From Portunus trituberculatus (Eukaryota > Arthropoda > Malacostraca > Decapoda > Portunidae): a stretch of DNA of 64,000 bases. Where the stretch lies: NCBI RefSeq assembly GCF_017591435.1, contig NW_025541372.1:69501-133500 (forward strand), in the 5' to 3' direction. A model generated the notes under the pieces. The model was given only the letters and a program-made list of their open reading frames with translations, made no database searches and was not told where the DNA came from. Shown in pieces: positions 47,408 through 61,009 of the stretch (positions are counted from its first letter, which is position 1; each line of letters starts with the position of its first letter). The position numbers and the translations under genes are program-made.

Positions 47408-47907
47408 NNNNNNNNNNNNNNNNNNNNNNNNNNNNNNNNNNNNNNNNNNNNNNNNNNNNNNNNNNNNNNNNNNNNNNNNNNNNNNNNNNNNNNNNNNNNN
47501 NNNNNNNNNNNNNNNNNNNNNNNNNNNNNNNNNNNNNNNNNNNNNNNNNNNNNNNNNNNNNNNNNNNNNNNNNNNNNNNNNNNNNNNNNNNNNNNNNNNN
47601 NNNNNNNNNNNNNNNNNNNNNNNNNNNNNNNNNNNNNNNNNNNNNNNNNNNNNNNNNNNNNNNNNNNNNNNNNNNNNNNNNNNNNNNNNNNNNNNNNNNN
47701 NNNNNNNNNNNNNNNNNNNNNNNNNNNNNNNNNNNNNNNNNNNNNNNNNNNNNNNNNNNNNNNNNNNNNNNNNNNNNNNNNNNNNNNNNNNNNNNNNNNN
47801 NNNNNNNNNNNNNNNNNNNNNNNNNNNNNNNNNNNNNNNNNNNNNNNNNNNNNNNNNNNNNNNNNNNNNNNNNNNNNNNNNNNNNNNNNNNNNNNNNNNN
47901 NNNNNNN
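47408..47907. other. Assembly gap (500 N)
   Basis: Exactly 500 unknown bases, a conventional gap size, so the true distance is unknown. Confidence 0.99.
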
Positions 47908-47985
47908 CTGAGCTCGTTCCGTAGGGTAACGTCTGGCTGTCTCGTCAGAGACTGCAGTAGATCAAACAGTGAAACAAACTAACAA
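47908..47985 (+). repeat. SINE tail directly after the gap
   Basis: CTGAGCTCGTTCCGTAGGG through CAGTAGATCAAACAGTG, as in the 40349 SINE. The gap probably holds the rest of this SINE. Confidence 0.85.
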
Positions 47986-48807
47986 GAGAGCTAGAGAGCA
48001 AGAGAGAGAAGCCGAGAGCGCCGAGGAGAAGGCGAGAGACGACAGCGAGACAGAGCTGTCAAAATGGGCGCACCGTGCGCCTATCTCAAGACCAGTAAGT
48101 GTAGCCAGACAGTTGTAATGCAGGCACATAAAATGTTGGTGTCATATTTTGATAAAGGAAAAATGGTTATGTGTAGGTTGTGTAGGGTGTTGTTTTTATT
48201 GGAAGGTATATTGTAGAGTGGGTTAGGATGTATCTTATCTTTGAATCTAAATTGCGTGATTTGAGTTGGATAACGGGAATATTGTGAAGAAATCTGGAAC
48301 ATTGGAAGAAGTTTAAGTGAAGAGAGAAAATTTGTTATCAATGAAGTTATTGTGTGTGTAATGAATTTGAGTTCAAGATATAATGTGGCAGAATCTGAGG
48401 CATTTGAAGGTGGACCTTGCGTGAAGAGAGTGATTCAAATTTCGTGGTTTTCGTGGTTTTCTTTGTTGTCGTAAGGGTCGTAAAGTGTAAATGTTTGTAA
48501 ATAATATACTATAGTAAAATTTATAAAAAACTCAAAGGCGTTCCCTTGAACCCACAAAGCAGTCTTTAAGATTAGGGACGCAACAAGATCGTGCAACTTG
48601 CAGACACGACAGCTTTAACTTGTATAAACTTGAAAAATAGAAGGCAAAGTAAACGAATAATTGATTATTTCTCTACCTATATAAAGAAAAAAAAAGAAAG
48701 GGAAGAGGAGACGGTAAAATATGACAGGAGGAGGAAGAAGAGAATGAGGATGAAAAGGAATAAGGAGAGAGAGAGAGGAGGAGGAAGAAGAGAATGAGGA
48801 TGAGGAA

Positions 48808-48810
<3 letters not shown>
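47986..48810. other. Gene-less stretch
   Basis: GA-rich at 47990-48050 and 48690-48810; otherwise nothing recognised. Confidence 0.6.

Positions 48811-48882
<72 letters not shown>
48811..48882. repeat. (GA)n microsatellite
   Basis: Pure GA. Confidence 0.95.
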
Positions 48883-48888
<6 letters not shown>

Positions 48889-49262
48889 AGATTGTTTGTG
48901 TTATGTCACCACGACAGATAAGTTCAGAGGCAACTTGTTTGTTTGTTTGTTTATTGTCATATTACACATACACATACAAAACAGTTACAATTAGGCAACT
49001 GCCCAAACACGTCGATAATATGACAAAGAGGACTAGATACCCGAAGGTATATGTGTCCTAATATACTCTTACTGAGATTGTAAATAATCTCAGAACAGAC
49101 TCAAAACAGACAGGGGGGAAGAAACGGAAAAGAAACATATTGGTATTAATGAATGAATAAATAATTAATAATAATGATAATAATAGTGAATAATAGTAAC
49201 AATTACAATGATAATAATAATAATAATAATAATAGTATATAATAATAATAACAAAAGAAGTG

Positions 49263-49309
<47 letters not shown>

Positions 49310-49444
49310 GTTAATGATAAAGGTAATAAGAATAGTAATAATAATAATAATAATTGCAATAATACAGAATAATACTAATGATGATAATAAGGAAAAATAC
49401 TAGATATAGTAATAACTATAACAACAACAATCCAGATTGTATTT

Positions 49445-50873
49445 GACTAAGAATCACTGTTATATCTGTCCAATAGAAAAGTCTTAAGTTTATGCTTGAA
49501 AGTTGATAATTTACAATCATAAGGGATAGATTTGGACACATGGTTCCATATAATTGCTCCTTTATATCTGAAAGTATTTTGAAATAAAGTTGTTCTACAT
49601 TGTGGTACATGTATTTCTTGGTTATGCCTTGTTGAATGAGAATGAACCTGTGTGTTTCTAATAATCATATCATTAAATATTAAGGGTAAACTGTTGTTAC
49701 TAAATTTATACATTAATTTACTTATAGCAAATACATAAATCTTTTCAAGGGTAATATTTGGTGAGATAAGAATAATGGTTTGGTGTGCTCTCTGTAACTA
49801 GCAGAAGCAATAATTCTGATGGCTTTTTGCAACTTAAAGACAGTATCAAAGTGACATCTGCTAACTGTTCCCCATACTTCAATTCCATATAACAAATAGG
49901 GATAGATAAAACTATTATAGATTGTGACAAGTGTTGATTTATCTAAAAGTTTCTTTACTTTTGTAAGTATTCCTACACCTTTAGCAATTTTGTTTTTTAC
50001 TAATTTAGTATGTTCAGACCAAGACAATGTGGAGTCGACTATAACACCTAAGAATTTTATGGAATTAACCCTTTCAATTACTTTATTGTTTAGGTTTACA
50101 TTATGATTTAATGAAAATTTTCTACCCTTAGTATGGAATATAATGTATTTGGTTTTATCTATGTTTAGTGACAGTTTATTTGCATTTATCCAATCCATTA
50201 TTCTTAGCATTTCCCTATTTATTTTAATGATCATATCATTAATGTGGTTACCCTCTAAGAAAATGTTGGTATCGTCGGCAAAAAGTATAGGGGTGAGCGA
50301 GGTTGAAACATTGGCAATGTCGTTTACATACAGTAGAAACAATAGGGGCCTAATATTGATCCCTGGGTACACCACAGGTAACACTAATGGTAGAGGAGCT
50401 AACATCATTATATGAAACATATTGAGATCTACTAGTGAGGTAGCTTGCAATCCAGTCGTGAGCAACTCCCTGATTCCAATTTTATACATTTTCTTTAACA
50501 AAATTGCATGATTAATGGTATCAAAGGCTTTGCTAAAGTCTAAGAAGATCCCTAACATGTATTTACCATTTTCTAACGCATTAACAATTTTATCAACTAA
50601 TGTAATTAATGATAAGTTAGTGCCATACCCCTTTCTAAAGCCAAACTGATATTTATACAAGATGTTATGCTTACTAATAAAAGAATACAATCTACAGTGA
50701 TACAGTCGCTCAAAGATCTTGGAGAATGCAGATAAGACAGAGATTGGTCTATAGTTAGACATGAGTTCACAGTTTTTACCTTTGTATATTGGTATGACTT
50801 TAGCTAATTTCAATTCTTTAGGAAAACACCTTGCCTGAATGATAGGTTTACAATATGTAATAAGGGTTGGCAT
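49445..50873 (-). pseudogene. LINE ORF2, reverse-transcriptase half
   Basis: RT blocks in order: LAKVIPIYKGKN and NYRPISVLSAFSKIFER, FGFRKGYGTNLSL, LGIFLDFSKAFDTINH, then a stretch in a shifted frame (about 50330-50470), LLFLLYVNDIAN, catalytic FADD near 50263, LSLNIDKTKYIIF, IKFLGVIVDSTLSW. After a stop near 49722 a last frame (49713-49447) gives the C-terminal TTLFQNTFRYKGAIIWN. The enzyme copies the LINE RNA at the target nick. Confidence 0.88.
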
Positions 50874-52687
50874 ATATATATGCGAGTCTCCTTTAGAATC
50901 TTTGTGGTTATGTCATCCCAGCCTGGGCTTGTATTCTGAAGGTTCATAATGACTTTTGAAATTTCATCAGCATTAGAGGGAGATAAATAGAGAGAAGCCA
51001 TGGTATCATTTGGCATATATGATTCATAACTGTTATTACTCGGAGGAATAATTTCATTCAACTTAGATCCAATATTAGCAAAATAGTTATTAAAAGTGTT
51101 TGCAATGGCTTCGTTTCCAGTTAACTCCACTCCATCTACTACAAATTTATTAGGTTTGATGTTTGGCGGCTTATTTCTATTTATTATGCCTTTAAGAATT
51201 TTCCATGATTTCCTAATGTTGCTGGTGCTTTCTTTGAATAATTTATCATAATGATTTCTTTCGGCAGCTCTAAGTAACCTTTGCAGGTTTCTTTTATAAT
51301 CCTTGTACTTATTAATGTTATATACTGAGGGTCTCTTGAGGGAATTAACATATAATTTATTTTTAGTCTTGATAGAATTTTTCAAACCAGTTGTTAACCA
51401 GGGCTTTCTATTTCTATAGTTATTTTTAAATGATGTAATTGGGAAACATTTGTTAAAGCATTCTAGATATATATGACAAAATTTAGAAAAGGCTTCTTGA
51501 CAGTCATTTACCAGTGTTACTTCATGCCAATCAATTTCTTGTAGCATATTTTTAAATTTTATAATATTGGCTTGACAAAAATTCCTACTTTTTTTAGCTC
51601 TAACTTGACCTACATTAACACTCTCGGCCAAGTTAAGGCTAAAAATTGGAAAATGGTCAGAAATATCATTATATAAGATTCCATTAAGGAGAGTCACATT
51701 ATACACATCATTACAAAATATATTATCAATCAATGTAGAGGAGTTTTGGGTAATTCTGGTGGCTTTGTTTATCAATGGCATATAATAATGAGAGAAGAGC
51801 GTTTCTATAAAATCGGCTGTTAGTTTGTGACAATCAGCGTTTAGTAAATTTAGATTAAAGTCACCCATTAAATACACAGTTTTATTTTCATGGTCGTCAA
51901 GTTTCTCTAGCAAACTGTTCAAGTGAGAGAAAAAATGTTCCAAGTCAGTTCTGGGTGGGCGATAAATTACACCCACTATAACATTTTTCTTGTTGTTTAC
52001 ACATTGTTTATCTAGTTCGATAAATATAGACTCAAAATGCTCATCATTTATATCAAGATCATTTCTCTCGATATATTTCAAATCATCTCTTATATACAGA
52101 GAAACTCCACCACCATTACGATTAATTCTGTATTTTTCTACCAGATCATATCCTTCCAAATTATATAAACCCGAGGTATGGTTACTTATCCAGGTTTCGG
52201 ACAACCCTATAATAGAAAATCTGAGATCAATATTATTAAGATAGCAATTTAATTCTTGAATGTGTCTTGGAACACTTCGAATATTCATATGGTACATAGA
52301 AAATGCATTATGATTTACTTTATTGTTTAAGACTACATTGTTGAGTTGAGTTTCTGTAATATAATTACTAACAAAATTTTGTTGTCTTAATAATTGTAGG
52401 TAATTTAAATCAGGATCAATATTGCTTAAAGGAGAATGGGTGTCTGTATCGTTATAGTCAAGCTGGTCAAGTTCTACATTTTCAAGTTGTAGGATGTCAG
52501 TTAATGGTAATGCTGGGCTGGGATTAGAGAAATTTCTTAGTAGGATATCATGTGGTATATTGTTAAATGGAAAAAGGTCAGCAGCACAATTATCACAAAC
52601 TAAATGGTTATTTGGATCTAAGATGTTGTGGTGTATCTCATCCGGCAGATCCATGTGTCCACACAAGGAACAAGTTTGATTAGCCAT
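50810..52687 (-). CDS. LINE ORF2, N-terminal zinc region and AP-type endonuclease
   Basis: The open frame of 625 codons starts at M 52687. It has a Cys cluster (CSLCGHMD, later CDNCAADLF, residues 6-35) and then an exonuclease-endonuclease-phosphatase domain from about residue 135: MNIRS, GLSETWI (catalytic Glu), GVIYRPP, LMGDFNLN, LIDNIF, SDHFPIF. A linker (KPWLTTGLKNSIKTKNK) leads to the RT N-terminus (TSPGWDDITTKIL). The frame ends after FRQGVFLKN, where one missing T in a T run moves the RT into another frame. The domain nicks DNA to prime reverse transcription. Confidence 0.9.
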   Translation of the reverse strand: MANQTCSLCGHMDLPDEIHHNILDPNNHLVCDNCAADLFPFNNIPHDILLRNFSNPSPALPLTDILQLENVELDQLDYNDTDTHSPLSNIDPDLNYLQLLRQQNFVSNYITETQLNNVVLNNKVNHNAFSMYHMNIRSVPRHIQELNCYLNNIDLRFSIIGLSETWISNHTSGLYNLEGYDLVEKYRINRNGGGVSLYIRDDLKYIERNDLDINDEHFESIFIELDKQCVNNKKNVIVGVIYRPPRTDLEHFFSHLNSLLEKLDDHENKTVYLMGDFNLNLLNADCHKLTADFIETLFSHYYMPLINKATRITQNSSTLIDNIFCNDVYNVTLLNGILYNDISDHFPIFSLNLAESVNVGQVRAKKSRNFCQANIIKFKNMLQEIDWHEVTLVNDCQEAFSKFCHIYLECFNKCFPITSFKNNYRNRKPWLTTGLKNSIKTKNKLYVNSLKRPSVYNINKYKDYKRNLQRLLRAAERNHYDKLFKESTSNIRKSWKILKGIINRNKPPNIKPNKFVVDGVELTGNEAIANTFNNYFANIGSKLNEIIPPSNNSYESYMPNDTMASLYLSPSNADEISKVIMNLQNTSPGWDDITTKILKETRIYICQPLLHIVNLSFRQGVFLKN

Positions 52688-53240
52688 TTGGATAACATAA
52701 GTTTTTCAATACTATGTATAACTTTGATAACAGTAAAATAAATTCTCTAGTAAGAAAGGTAAGCATAGTTTTCTGAGGACTCATCCAAGAAACTGTAAAA
52801 TACAGAACAACAGTAGTGATATAGTCAACATCTAGATGTTGGTAAATATAGGATTCACTGATTCTTCAATATGGAGTAAAATGGATACTAAATGCATAAA
52901 GAAAATAAGAATAGTTGGGAAAGAAGTATACATAATGATGTAAGAAATAGCAAATAGATACTAAATGCAAAATAAAAATATATATAGAAAAAAAAAGTGT
53001 AAATGAAACTATAAGCATGATAACATCTGTAAGTGTGTGGTTATAACAAATAAATTCTGCTACATGTATAAAGTCTTAGCTGTTAGTAAGTAGATTCAAG
53101 GTCATGCAGTACTTTAATGGGATGGACTCGGCTGTGTTTATCTTTAATAAGTACATTACCATTGGTTGACCAACAGTCCTTGATTCTGTTGTCACGTTTT
53201 GCTTGCCTAGCTTGCCATAGTAGCTTTGCTTTACTGCTGG

Positions 53241-53790
53241 TCAGATCTTCGTTGATATACACGGCCTGTCTACCAGCTCCAGGTCCAGGGTCCGTCTGTG
53301 GAAGACTAGCTGCAGCCTCCCATTGCCTGTAGTGTCGTTCAACCTCCAGGGATCATTGGGGGGGCCATGGCGTCGTCTAGGGTTGAGCAGCACTCGGTTC
53401 TTGTATATGCGGTTACGAGCTTGAAAGGTGGAGAGGCGCAAGATGATGGGTCTAGTTGATCTTCCATCTCTACGTGGTCCTAAGCGGTGCACTCGGTCGA
53501 TGTCTGTCACAGTGATGGGTTCAGCAACACAGACGTTCTTATTGAGAAACTCCTGCACTACAGCTCCAACATCTTCATTTTCTTTTTCAGGAATACCAGT
53601 TATCCGTAGATTGTTACGTCTAGAATACTGTTCTTGCTCATCTAAAGCAGTCTTCAATTTGTCAACTTCGTTTTGGAGTGTAGCGATTTGATTGTCCCGC
53701 GCCTGCACAATTTCCCGCAGTTCCGCCACTTCTTTGGTTAACTGACCACAGATTGATGATTGTAGTTTGCTTATTACAGTTACTTGCTCC
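53241..53790 (-). CDS. LINE ORF1 (coiled-coil RNA-binding protein), 5' part unclear
   Basis: The frame reads a heptad-like coiled coil (REIVQARDNQIATLQNEVDK), then EQYSRRNNLRITGIPEK and DIDRVHRLGPRRDGRS with a basic end (NPRRRHGPP). This order (coiled coil, YSRRNNLRI box, RVHRLG) is that of ORF1 proteins of L1-like and CR1-like LINEs, which coat the LINE RNA. The conventional start is M 53729, but the frame is open further upstream to about 53790, so the N-terminus may be longer. Confidence 0.8.
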
Positions 53791-54134
53791 TAATTTTCCA
53801 AAGCCAAGTGAGTTTTCGCACATAAGCAAGTAATTCGAGCAATTGGGCTTAGATCTGAGATCACTGGCTGATCTCAAGAGTGTGTTTTCCGGGATGTCAC
53901 CAACACTTATATAACCACCGTGATACAAGCCTGTGGGCGGCGCCAGATATCGTTTATCATATATTTACAATAACGTTCATGGTGTACTTAGAATCGTTTG
54001 GCCGGACGGCTGGCTGAGGTGCGAAATGGCGAGTATCTGCGGTATGTAAGAAAGTAAAGGATGACCTGCAGCCGATCGTGAATACACGAGATTCGAATCT
54101 GTCTTAATTAAGAACAATTTGTTTACAAGAGAAA

Positions 54135-54136
<2 letters not shown>
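53791..54136. other. LINE 5' region or flank
   Basis: No separate gene seen. It may hold the LINE 5' UTR. Confidence 0.4.

Positions 54137-54209
<73 letters not shown>
54137..54209. repeat. (GA)n microsatellite
   Basis: Pure GA. Confidence 0.95.
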
Positions 54210-55045
<836 letters not shown>

Positions 55046-55202
55046 AGGATTCACACACGCTCGCTATGAAGTTTTCTTTCTTTTACTCTCTCAAGCCCTC
55101 TTTTCTCCCTCCCGTCCATTCTTTCCTCTAACAACAGATGACATTTCCTCCTCTCTCTCTCTCCTCTCTCCTCTCCCTCACAGCTGGAGAAGAAAACCAG
55201 TT

Positions 55203-55361
<159 letters not shown>

Positions 55362-55549
55362 AGTGTTTCAAAAAATGCAACAAATAAATGAAAATACTAA
55401 TAATTTTCAGTCAATTTCGTTTCTTAATAGAAAAATGCAGCATCACTTTCATCTCATCACCACTACATACTCTTGCCTCTTACTCTCACCTTCATCACCG
55501 TTCACACCACCTCCACCATCACCACCACCAAGGTAATCTGCTGTGCTGA

Positions 55550-56310
55550 AGGTGGGGTGGGGAGGAGGAGGAGGAGGAGGAGGAGGAGGAGGAGGAAGAG
55601 GAGAAGGAGGTGGTGGTGGTGGTGGTGGTGGTGGTTGTGGTGGTGGTGGAAGTGGATGAAGCAAAACAAAGGAGACAAAAGTAATAACAAGTATATGAAA
55701 GAACAAAAGGAGAAGAAAAACAGCAAAAACAAAAGCAAAAATAACAACAGCAATAACAAAATTGGAAAAAAATAGGAGGAGGAGAAAAGGAGGAGGAGGA
55801 GGAGGAGGAGAATATGCAGAAAAGAAACAGAAAAATGAATAAGAAGAATAAGAAAAGAAAGGAAAACAATAATAACAATAAAAAAAAACAACAACAATAA
55901 CAAAGAAGAAGAAGAAGAAGAAGAAGAAGAAGAAGAAGAAGAAGAAGAAGAAGAAGAAGAAGAAGAAGAAGAAGAAGAAGAAGAAGAAGAAGAAGAAGAA
56001 GAAGAAGAAGAAGAAGAAAAAAAAGAAAAAAGAAAATGAAAAGAAAAAAAAAAAGAAAAAGAAAAAGAAAAAGAAAAGAAAAGAAGAAGAAGAAGAAGAA
56101 GAAGAAGAAGAAGAAGAAGAAGAAGAAGAAGAAGAAGAAGGAGGAGGAGGAGGAGAAGAAGAAGGAAAAGAAGAAGATAAAAAGAAGAAAAGAGAAGAAG
56201 AAAACAAGAAGAAATTGGAAGAGGAGAAGGAATAGAAGGAGGAGGAGGAGGAGAAAGAGGAGGAGGAGGAGGAGGAGGAGGAGGAGGAGGAGGAGAGGAA
56301 AACCAGGGCA
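55550..56310. repeat. Purine tract: GGA, GGT, AAG and GGA runs
   Basis: (GGA)n 55560-55600, (GGT)n 55609-55650, A-rich middle, (AAG)n 55903-56017, mixed A/G, (AAG)n 56083-56140, (GGA)n 56236-56300. Long Ser, Phe, Leu or Lys frames are repeat translations. Confidence 0.95.
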
Positions 56311-56319
56311 GGAGAACAC

Positions 56320-59300
56320 ATCCTATCATTTCTGTGTTTTGGTGCAAAAAAAGCTGAAAACTTGGTTACATCTATTTTGTTTCTCTATATTGGATTCTTT
56401 TCATCAATTTTGTCGTTTTAAATCACAACAATGTAAAATGACTTGAACATACAAAATATTCAGTCGAGATAGTTTTTTCTTCAGAAAACATCTTCAAAAC
56501 ACATAAATAAGACGTCTTAACAAATATAGTGAATATACTTGTTTTGACTGATTTTCTGATTATTGATGCCTAAAATGCTGTAAACCACCAAAATAACCCA
56601 TATTTTAACATATTTCAGTTCTTTAAACAAATAGTGTGTATATACGCGTTTTGTCTGCATCTCTGTGTTTTGGTGCAAAACAAGCTGAAAACTACTAAAA
56701 TAACACGTTTTTGTTACTTTTATTTCGTTTCTCTATATTGGTTTGTTTTCATCAATTTTATCCTTTTGAAGCATAACAATGTAAAATGACTTGAATATAC
56801 AAAATTTTCGATCGAGATAGTTTTTTTTCAGAAAAGATCTTCAAAACACAAAAATAAGACGCTTTAACAAGTATACTATATGTACTTGTTTTTTTTTTCT
56901 TTTCTATACCATGTGGACTTTTCACGGGAATTTATGGGCTAAAGGGGATACTTATTAAGGGTACCTCCTATCTTAAAGCCCACCCGCTAGGAAACCGTTG
57001 CCCCGAGTGAGGAAGCCCAACCTACACTCAGACCGTGGACAGGATTCGAACCCGTGCGCTTGAGACCCTCGGACCCCAAAGCACGCATGGATCCACTGTA
57101 CCACTGCTTTTCTGAGTTTTGGTGCCTTAAATGCTATAAAACACCAAAATATCCCATTTCTTTACATATACCAGTTCTTTAAACAATTAGTGGGTATATA
57201 CGCGTTCTCCTTGCATTTCTGTGTTTTGGTTCATAAGAAGCAGAAAACCACTAAAATAAAGTGACCTCAATATACAAAATTTTCAATCGAGATAGATATT
57301 TTTCATAAAACACCTTAAAAACATGTAAATGATATGTTTTAATAAATATGGTGTATACTCTTGTTTTGCCTCCATTTTTTAGTTTTGTTCCATAAAATGC
57401 TAGAACACATCTAAATAACCCACATTTTACATATTTCAGTTCCTTAAACAAATGATGTGTAATTATGCGTTTTGCTTGCATCTCTGTGTTTTGGTGCAAA
57501 AAGAGCTGAAAACTACTAAAAATGATACGTTTTTTGTTACTTTAATTTCGTATCTCTATATTGGCTTGTTTTCATCAGTTTTATCGTTTTAAAGCATAAC
57601 AATGTAAAAAGACTTGAATATACAAAATTTTCAATGGAAATAGTTTTTTTTTTCTCTTTTCAGAAAACAACTTCAAAACATATAGATAAGACGTTTTAAC
57701 AAGTTTGGTGTATATACTTTTGGTACCTTAAATGCAGTAAACCACCAGAATAACCCATCTTTTTTTTTTTTTAACATAATAGTGTGTATATACGCGTTTT
57801 GCCTGCATTTCTTTGTCTTGGTGCGTAAAAAGCAGAAAACCACAAAACTAACACGTTCTTTTACTTTCATTTCGTTTCTCTATTTCCTCGTTTTAAATTG
57901 TAACACTGTAAAATGACATTAATATGCAAAGTTTTAAATCGAGATAGTTCTTTTTCATAAAACACCTTAAAAACATATAAATAAGACGCTTTAACAGGTA
58001 TGGTGTATATACTTGTTTTGCCTGCATTTCTAAGTTTTGGTGCATACAATGCTGAAGAACACCAAAATAATTCAATTTTAACAGTATTTCAGTTCCTTAA
58101 ACAATGGTGTCTAATCTAATGTATTGCCTGCATTTTTGTGTTTTGGTGAAAAAAAATCGGAAAACTACTAAAATAAAACTTTTTGTTACTTTGATTTTGT
58201 TTCTCTATATTGGGTTGTTTTCATCAATTTTATCGTTCTCTAGCATAACAATGTAAAATGGCTTCAATATACATAATTTTCAATCGAGATATATTTTTTT
58301 TCATAAAACCCATTAAAAACATAAATAAGACCTTTTTTCAAATATTGTGTATACACGTGTTTTAATTGCTTTTCTTAGTTTTGGTGAATAAATACTGGAA
58401 AACACCAAAATAACCCTTTTTTTTTTTTACATATTTCAGTTCCTTAAACAAATGGTGAGTAATGAAGCGTTTTGACTGCATTTCTGTGTTTTGGTGCAAA
58501 AAAGCCTGAAAAATACTAAAATAGCAAGTTTTTGTTACTTTTATTTCGTTTCCCTATTTTGGAATGTTTTCATCAGTTTTATCGTTTTCAAGTAAAACAA
58601 TATATAAAGATTTATATATATACAAAATTTTCTAAGAGATATTTTTTCAGAAAAACCTTCACAACACATAAATAAGATATTTTAAGAAGTTTGGTTTATA
58701 TACTTGTTTGACTGCTTTAATAAGTTTTGGTACTTAAAATGCAGTAAACAACAAAACTAACTCTTTTTTTTTCATTTTACATATTTCAGTTCTTTAAACA
58801 AATAGTGTGTATATACGCGTTTTCCCTGCATTTCTCTGTTTTAGTGCATAAAACGCAGAAAACCACTAAAATAACACGTTTTTTTTTTTTACTTTTATTT
58901 CGTTTCTCTCTTTTGGCTTATTTTCATCATTTTTCTCGTTTTAAAGTGTAGCAATGTAAAATGACTTCAATATATAAATTTTCAATCGAGATAGAAACTT
59001 TTATCATAAAACAAATAAATAAGACGTGTTAACAAATATGGTGTATATGTGTTTTGCCTTCATTTGTAAGTTCTGGTTCATAAAATACGGGAAAACACCA
59101 AAATAACCAATTTTTTCCATATTTTAATTCCTTAAACAAATGGAGTGTAATCATGCGTTTTGCCTGCATTTCTACGTTTTATTGCAAGAAAAGCTGAAAA
59201 CTACTAAAATAACACGCTTGTTTTTTCTTTTATTTCGCTTCTCTATATTGGGTTGTTTTCATCAAATTTATCGTTTTGAAGCATAACAATGTAAAATGAC

Positions 59301-59328
59301 TTGAATATACAAAATTTTCAATCGAGAT

Positions 59329-59363
<35 letters not shown>

Positions 59364-61005
59364 AACACCTTTAAAACACATAAATAAGACGTTCTAACAA
59401 ATTTGGTGTATATACTTGTTTGGTCTGCATTACTGAGTGTTGGTGTATAGAATGCTGGGAAACACCAAAATAGCCCATTTTTTACACATTTCAGTTCCTT
59501 AAACAAATGGTGTGTAATCAAACATTTTGCATGGATTTCTGTGTTTTGGTGCAAAAAAAGCTGAAAGCTACTAAAATAACAAGTTTTTGTTACTTTTATT
59601 TCGTTTCTCTATATTGGGTTGTTTTCATCAGTTTTATCGTTTTGAAGCAGAGCAATGTAAAATTACTCGAATATACAAAATTTTCAATCGAGATAGTTCT
59701 TCTTTTCTGAAAACACCATGAAAATACATAAATAAGACGTTTTAACAGTTTTGGTGTATATACTTATTTTGACTGCTTTTCTAAGTTTCGGTAAGTAAAA
59801 CGCTGTAAACCACCAAAATAATCCATACTTTAACATATTTCAGTTCTTTAAACATATAGTGTGTATATACGCGTTTTGTCTGCATTTCTGTGTTTTGGTG
59901 CAAAACAAGCTGAAAATTACTAAAATAATACGTTTTTGTTACTTTTATTTCGTTTCTCTATATTGGTTTGTTTTCATCAGTTTTATTGTTTTGAAGCATA
60001 ACAAGGTAAGATGACATGAATATACAAAATTTTCACTCGAGATAGTTTTTTTTCACAAAACACCTTCAAAACACATAAATAGGACGTTTTAACAAGTTTA
60101 CTGAATATACTTGTTTTGACTGCTTTTTTGTATTTTGGTACCTAAGATGAAGTAAACCAGAAAAAATAACCCATTTTCTTACATATTTCAGATCCTTAAT
60201 CAAATAGTGTTTTCCCTACATATCTGTGTTTTGGTGCATAAAAAGCAGAAAACCACGAAAATAACACGTTTTTTATTATTTTATTTCTTTTCTCTATTTT
60301 GCCTTATTTTTCATTATTTTTTTCGTTTTAAGTGTAATAATGTAAAATGAATTCAATATACAAAGTTTTCAATCGAGATAGTTATTTTTTTCCATAAAAC
60401 ACCTTAAAATCATAAAAATAAGACTTTTCAACACTTATGGTGCACATTCTCTTTTTGCCTGCATTTTTGAGTTTTGGTGCTTAAAGTGCTAGAAAACACC
60501 AAAATAATCCGTTTTTTGCATATTTCAATTACTTAAGCAAATTGTAAGTAAACATGCGTTTTGCCTGTATTTCTGTGTTTTGGTGCACAAAAAGCTAAAA
60601 ACTACTAAAATAACACGTTTTTGTTACTTTTATTTCGTTTCTCAATATTTCATATTTTCAGCAATTTTATCGGCTTGAAGCATAACAACGTAAAATGGCT
60701 TGAATATACAATTTTTTTCTTCAGAAAACACCTTCAAAACACATAAATAAGACGTTTTAACAAGTATAGTGTATATATTTATTTTGACTGCTTTTCTGAG
60801 TTTTGGTGCATAAAATGCTAGAAAACACCATAATAACCCATTTTTTTACATATTTCAGTTCCTTAAATACATGGTGTGTAATCATGCGTTTTGTCTGCTT
60901 TTCTGTGTTTTGGTGAAAAAAAAGCTGAAAACTACTAAAATAACACTTTTTGTTACTTTTATTTCGTTTCTCTATATTGGCTTGTTTTCATCAATTTTAT
61001 CTTTT
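56320..61005. repeat. Satellite array, composite monomer of about 335 bp
   Basis: The mark TTTCTGTGTTTTGGTGC recurs near 56333, 56660, 57210, 57478, 57806, 58130, 58480, 58828, 59165, 59535, 59883, 60218, 60565 and 60898. Each period has two related half-units: one continuing ACTACTAAAATAACACG and one continuing CACCAAAATAACCCA. Other shared blocks are TTTTCAATCGAGATAG and CATAAATAAGACG. Units differ by substitutions and small indels, so the array is not recent. No protein is encoded. Confidence 0.93.
56889..57108 (-). repeat. SINE inserted in the satellite
   Basis: The minus strand begins at a tRNA-like head (AGTGGTACAGTGGATCC; GGGTTCGAATCCTGTCC) near 57108 and ends in an A-rich tail near 56889. 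The surrounding satellite unit resumes on both sides. Confidence 0.8.
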
Positions 61006-61009
61006 TGTG

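Larger units (their letters stand above)
48930..53790 (-). mobile_element. Nearly full-length LINE (CR1/L2/Jockey-like) with ORF1 and ORF2
   Basis: On the minus strand the order is ORF1 (53790-53241), a 550-bp spacer, ORF2 endonuclease (52687-50810), ORF2 RT (50873-49445) and a 3' UTR with ATT-rich repeats down to about 48930. It is the most complete LINE in the window. The 5' end is not sharply defined. ORF2 is broken by a few one-base shifts. Confidence 0.88.

Noticed and set aside
47373..47924. Open frame across the N gap
   Set aside because: Made of unknown bases.
48060..48590. Solo LTR after the gap
   Set aside because: A GGGACGCAACA end resembles some LTR ends, but no matching start or second copy is visible.
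55449..56446. Large Ser/Phe/Leu or Lys/Arg-rich proteins
   Set aside because: Products of GGA, AAG and A-rich tracts in all frames.
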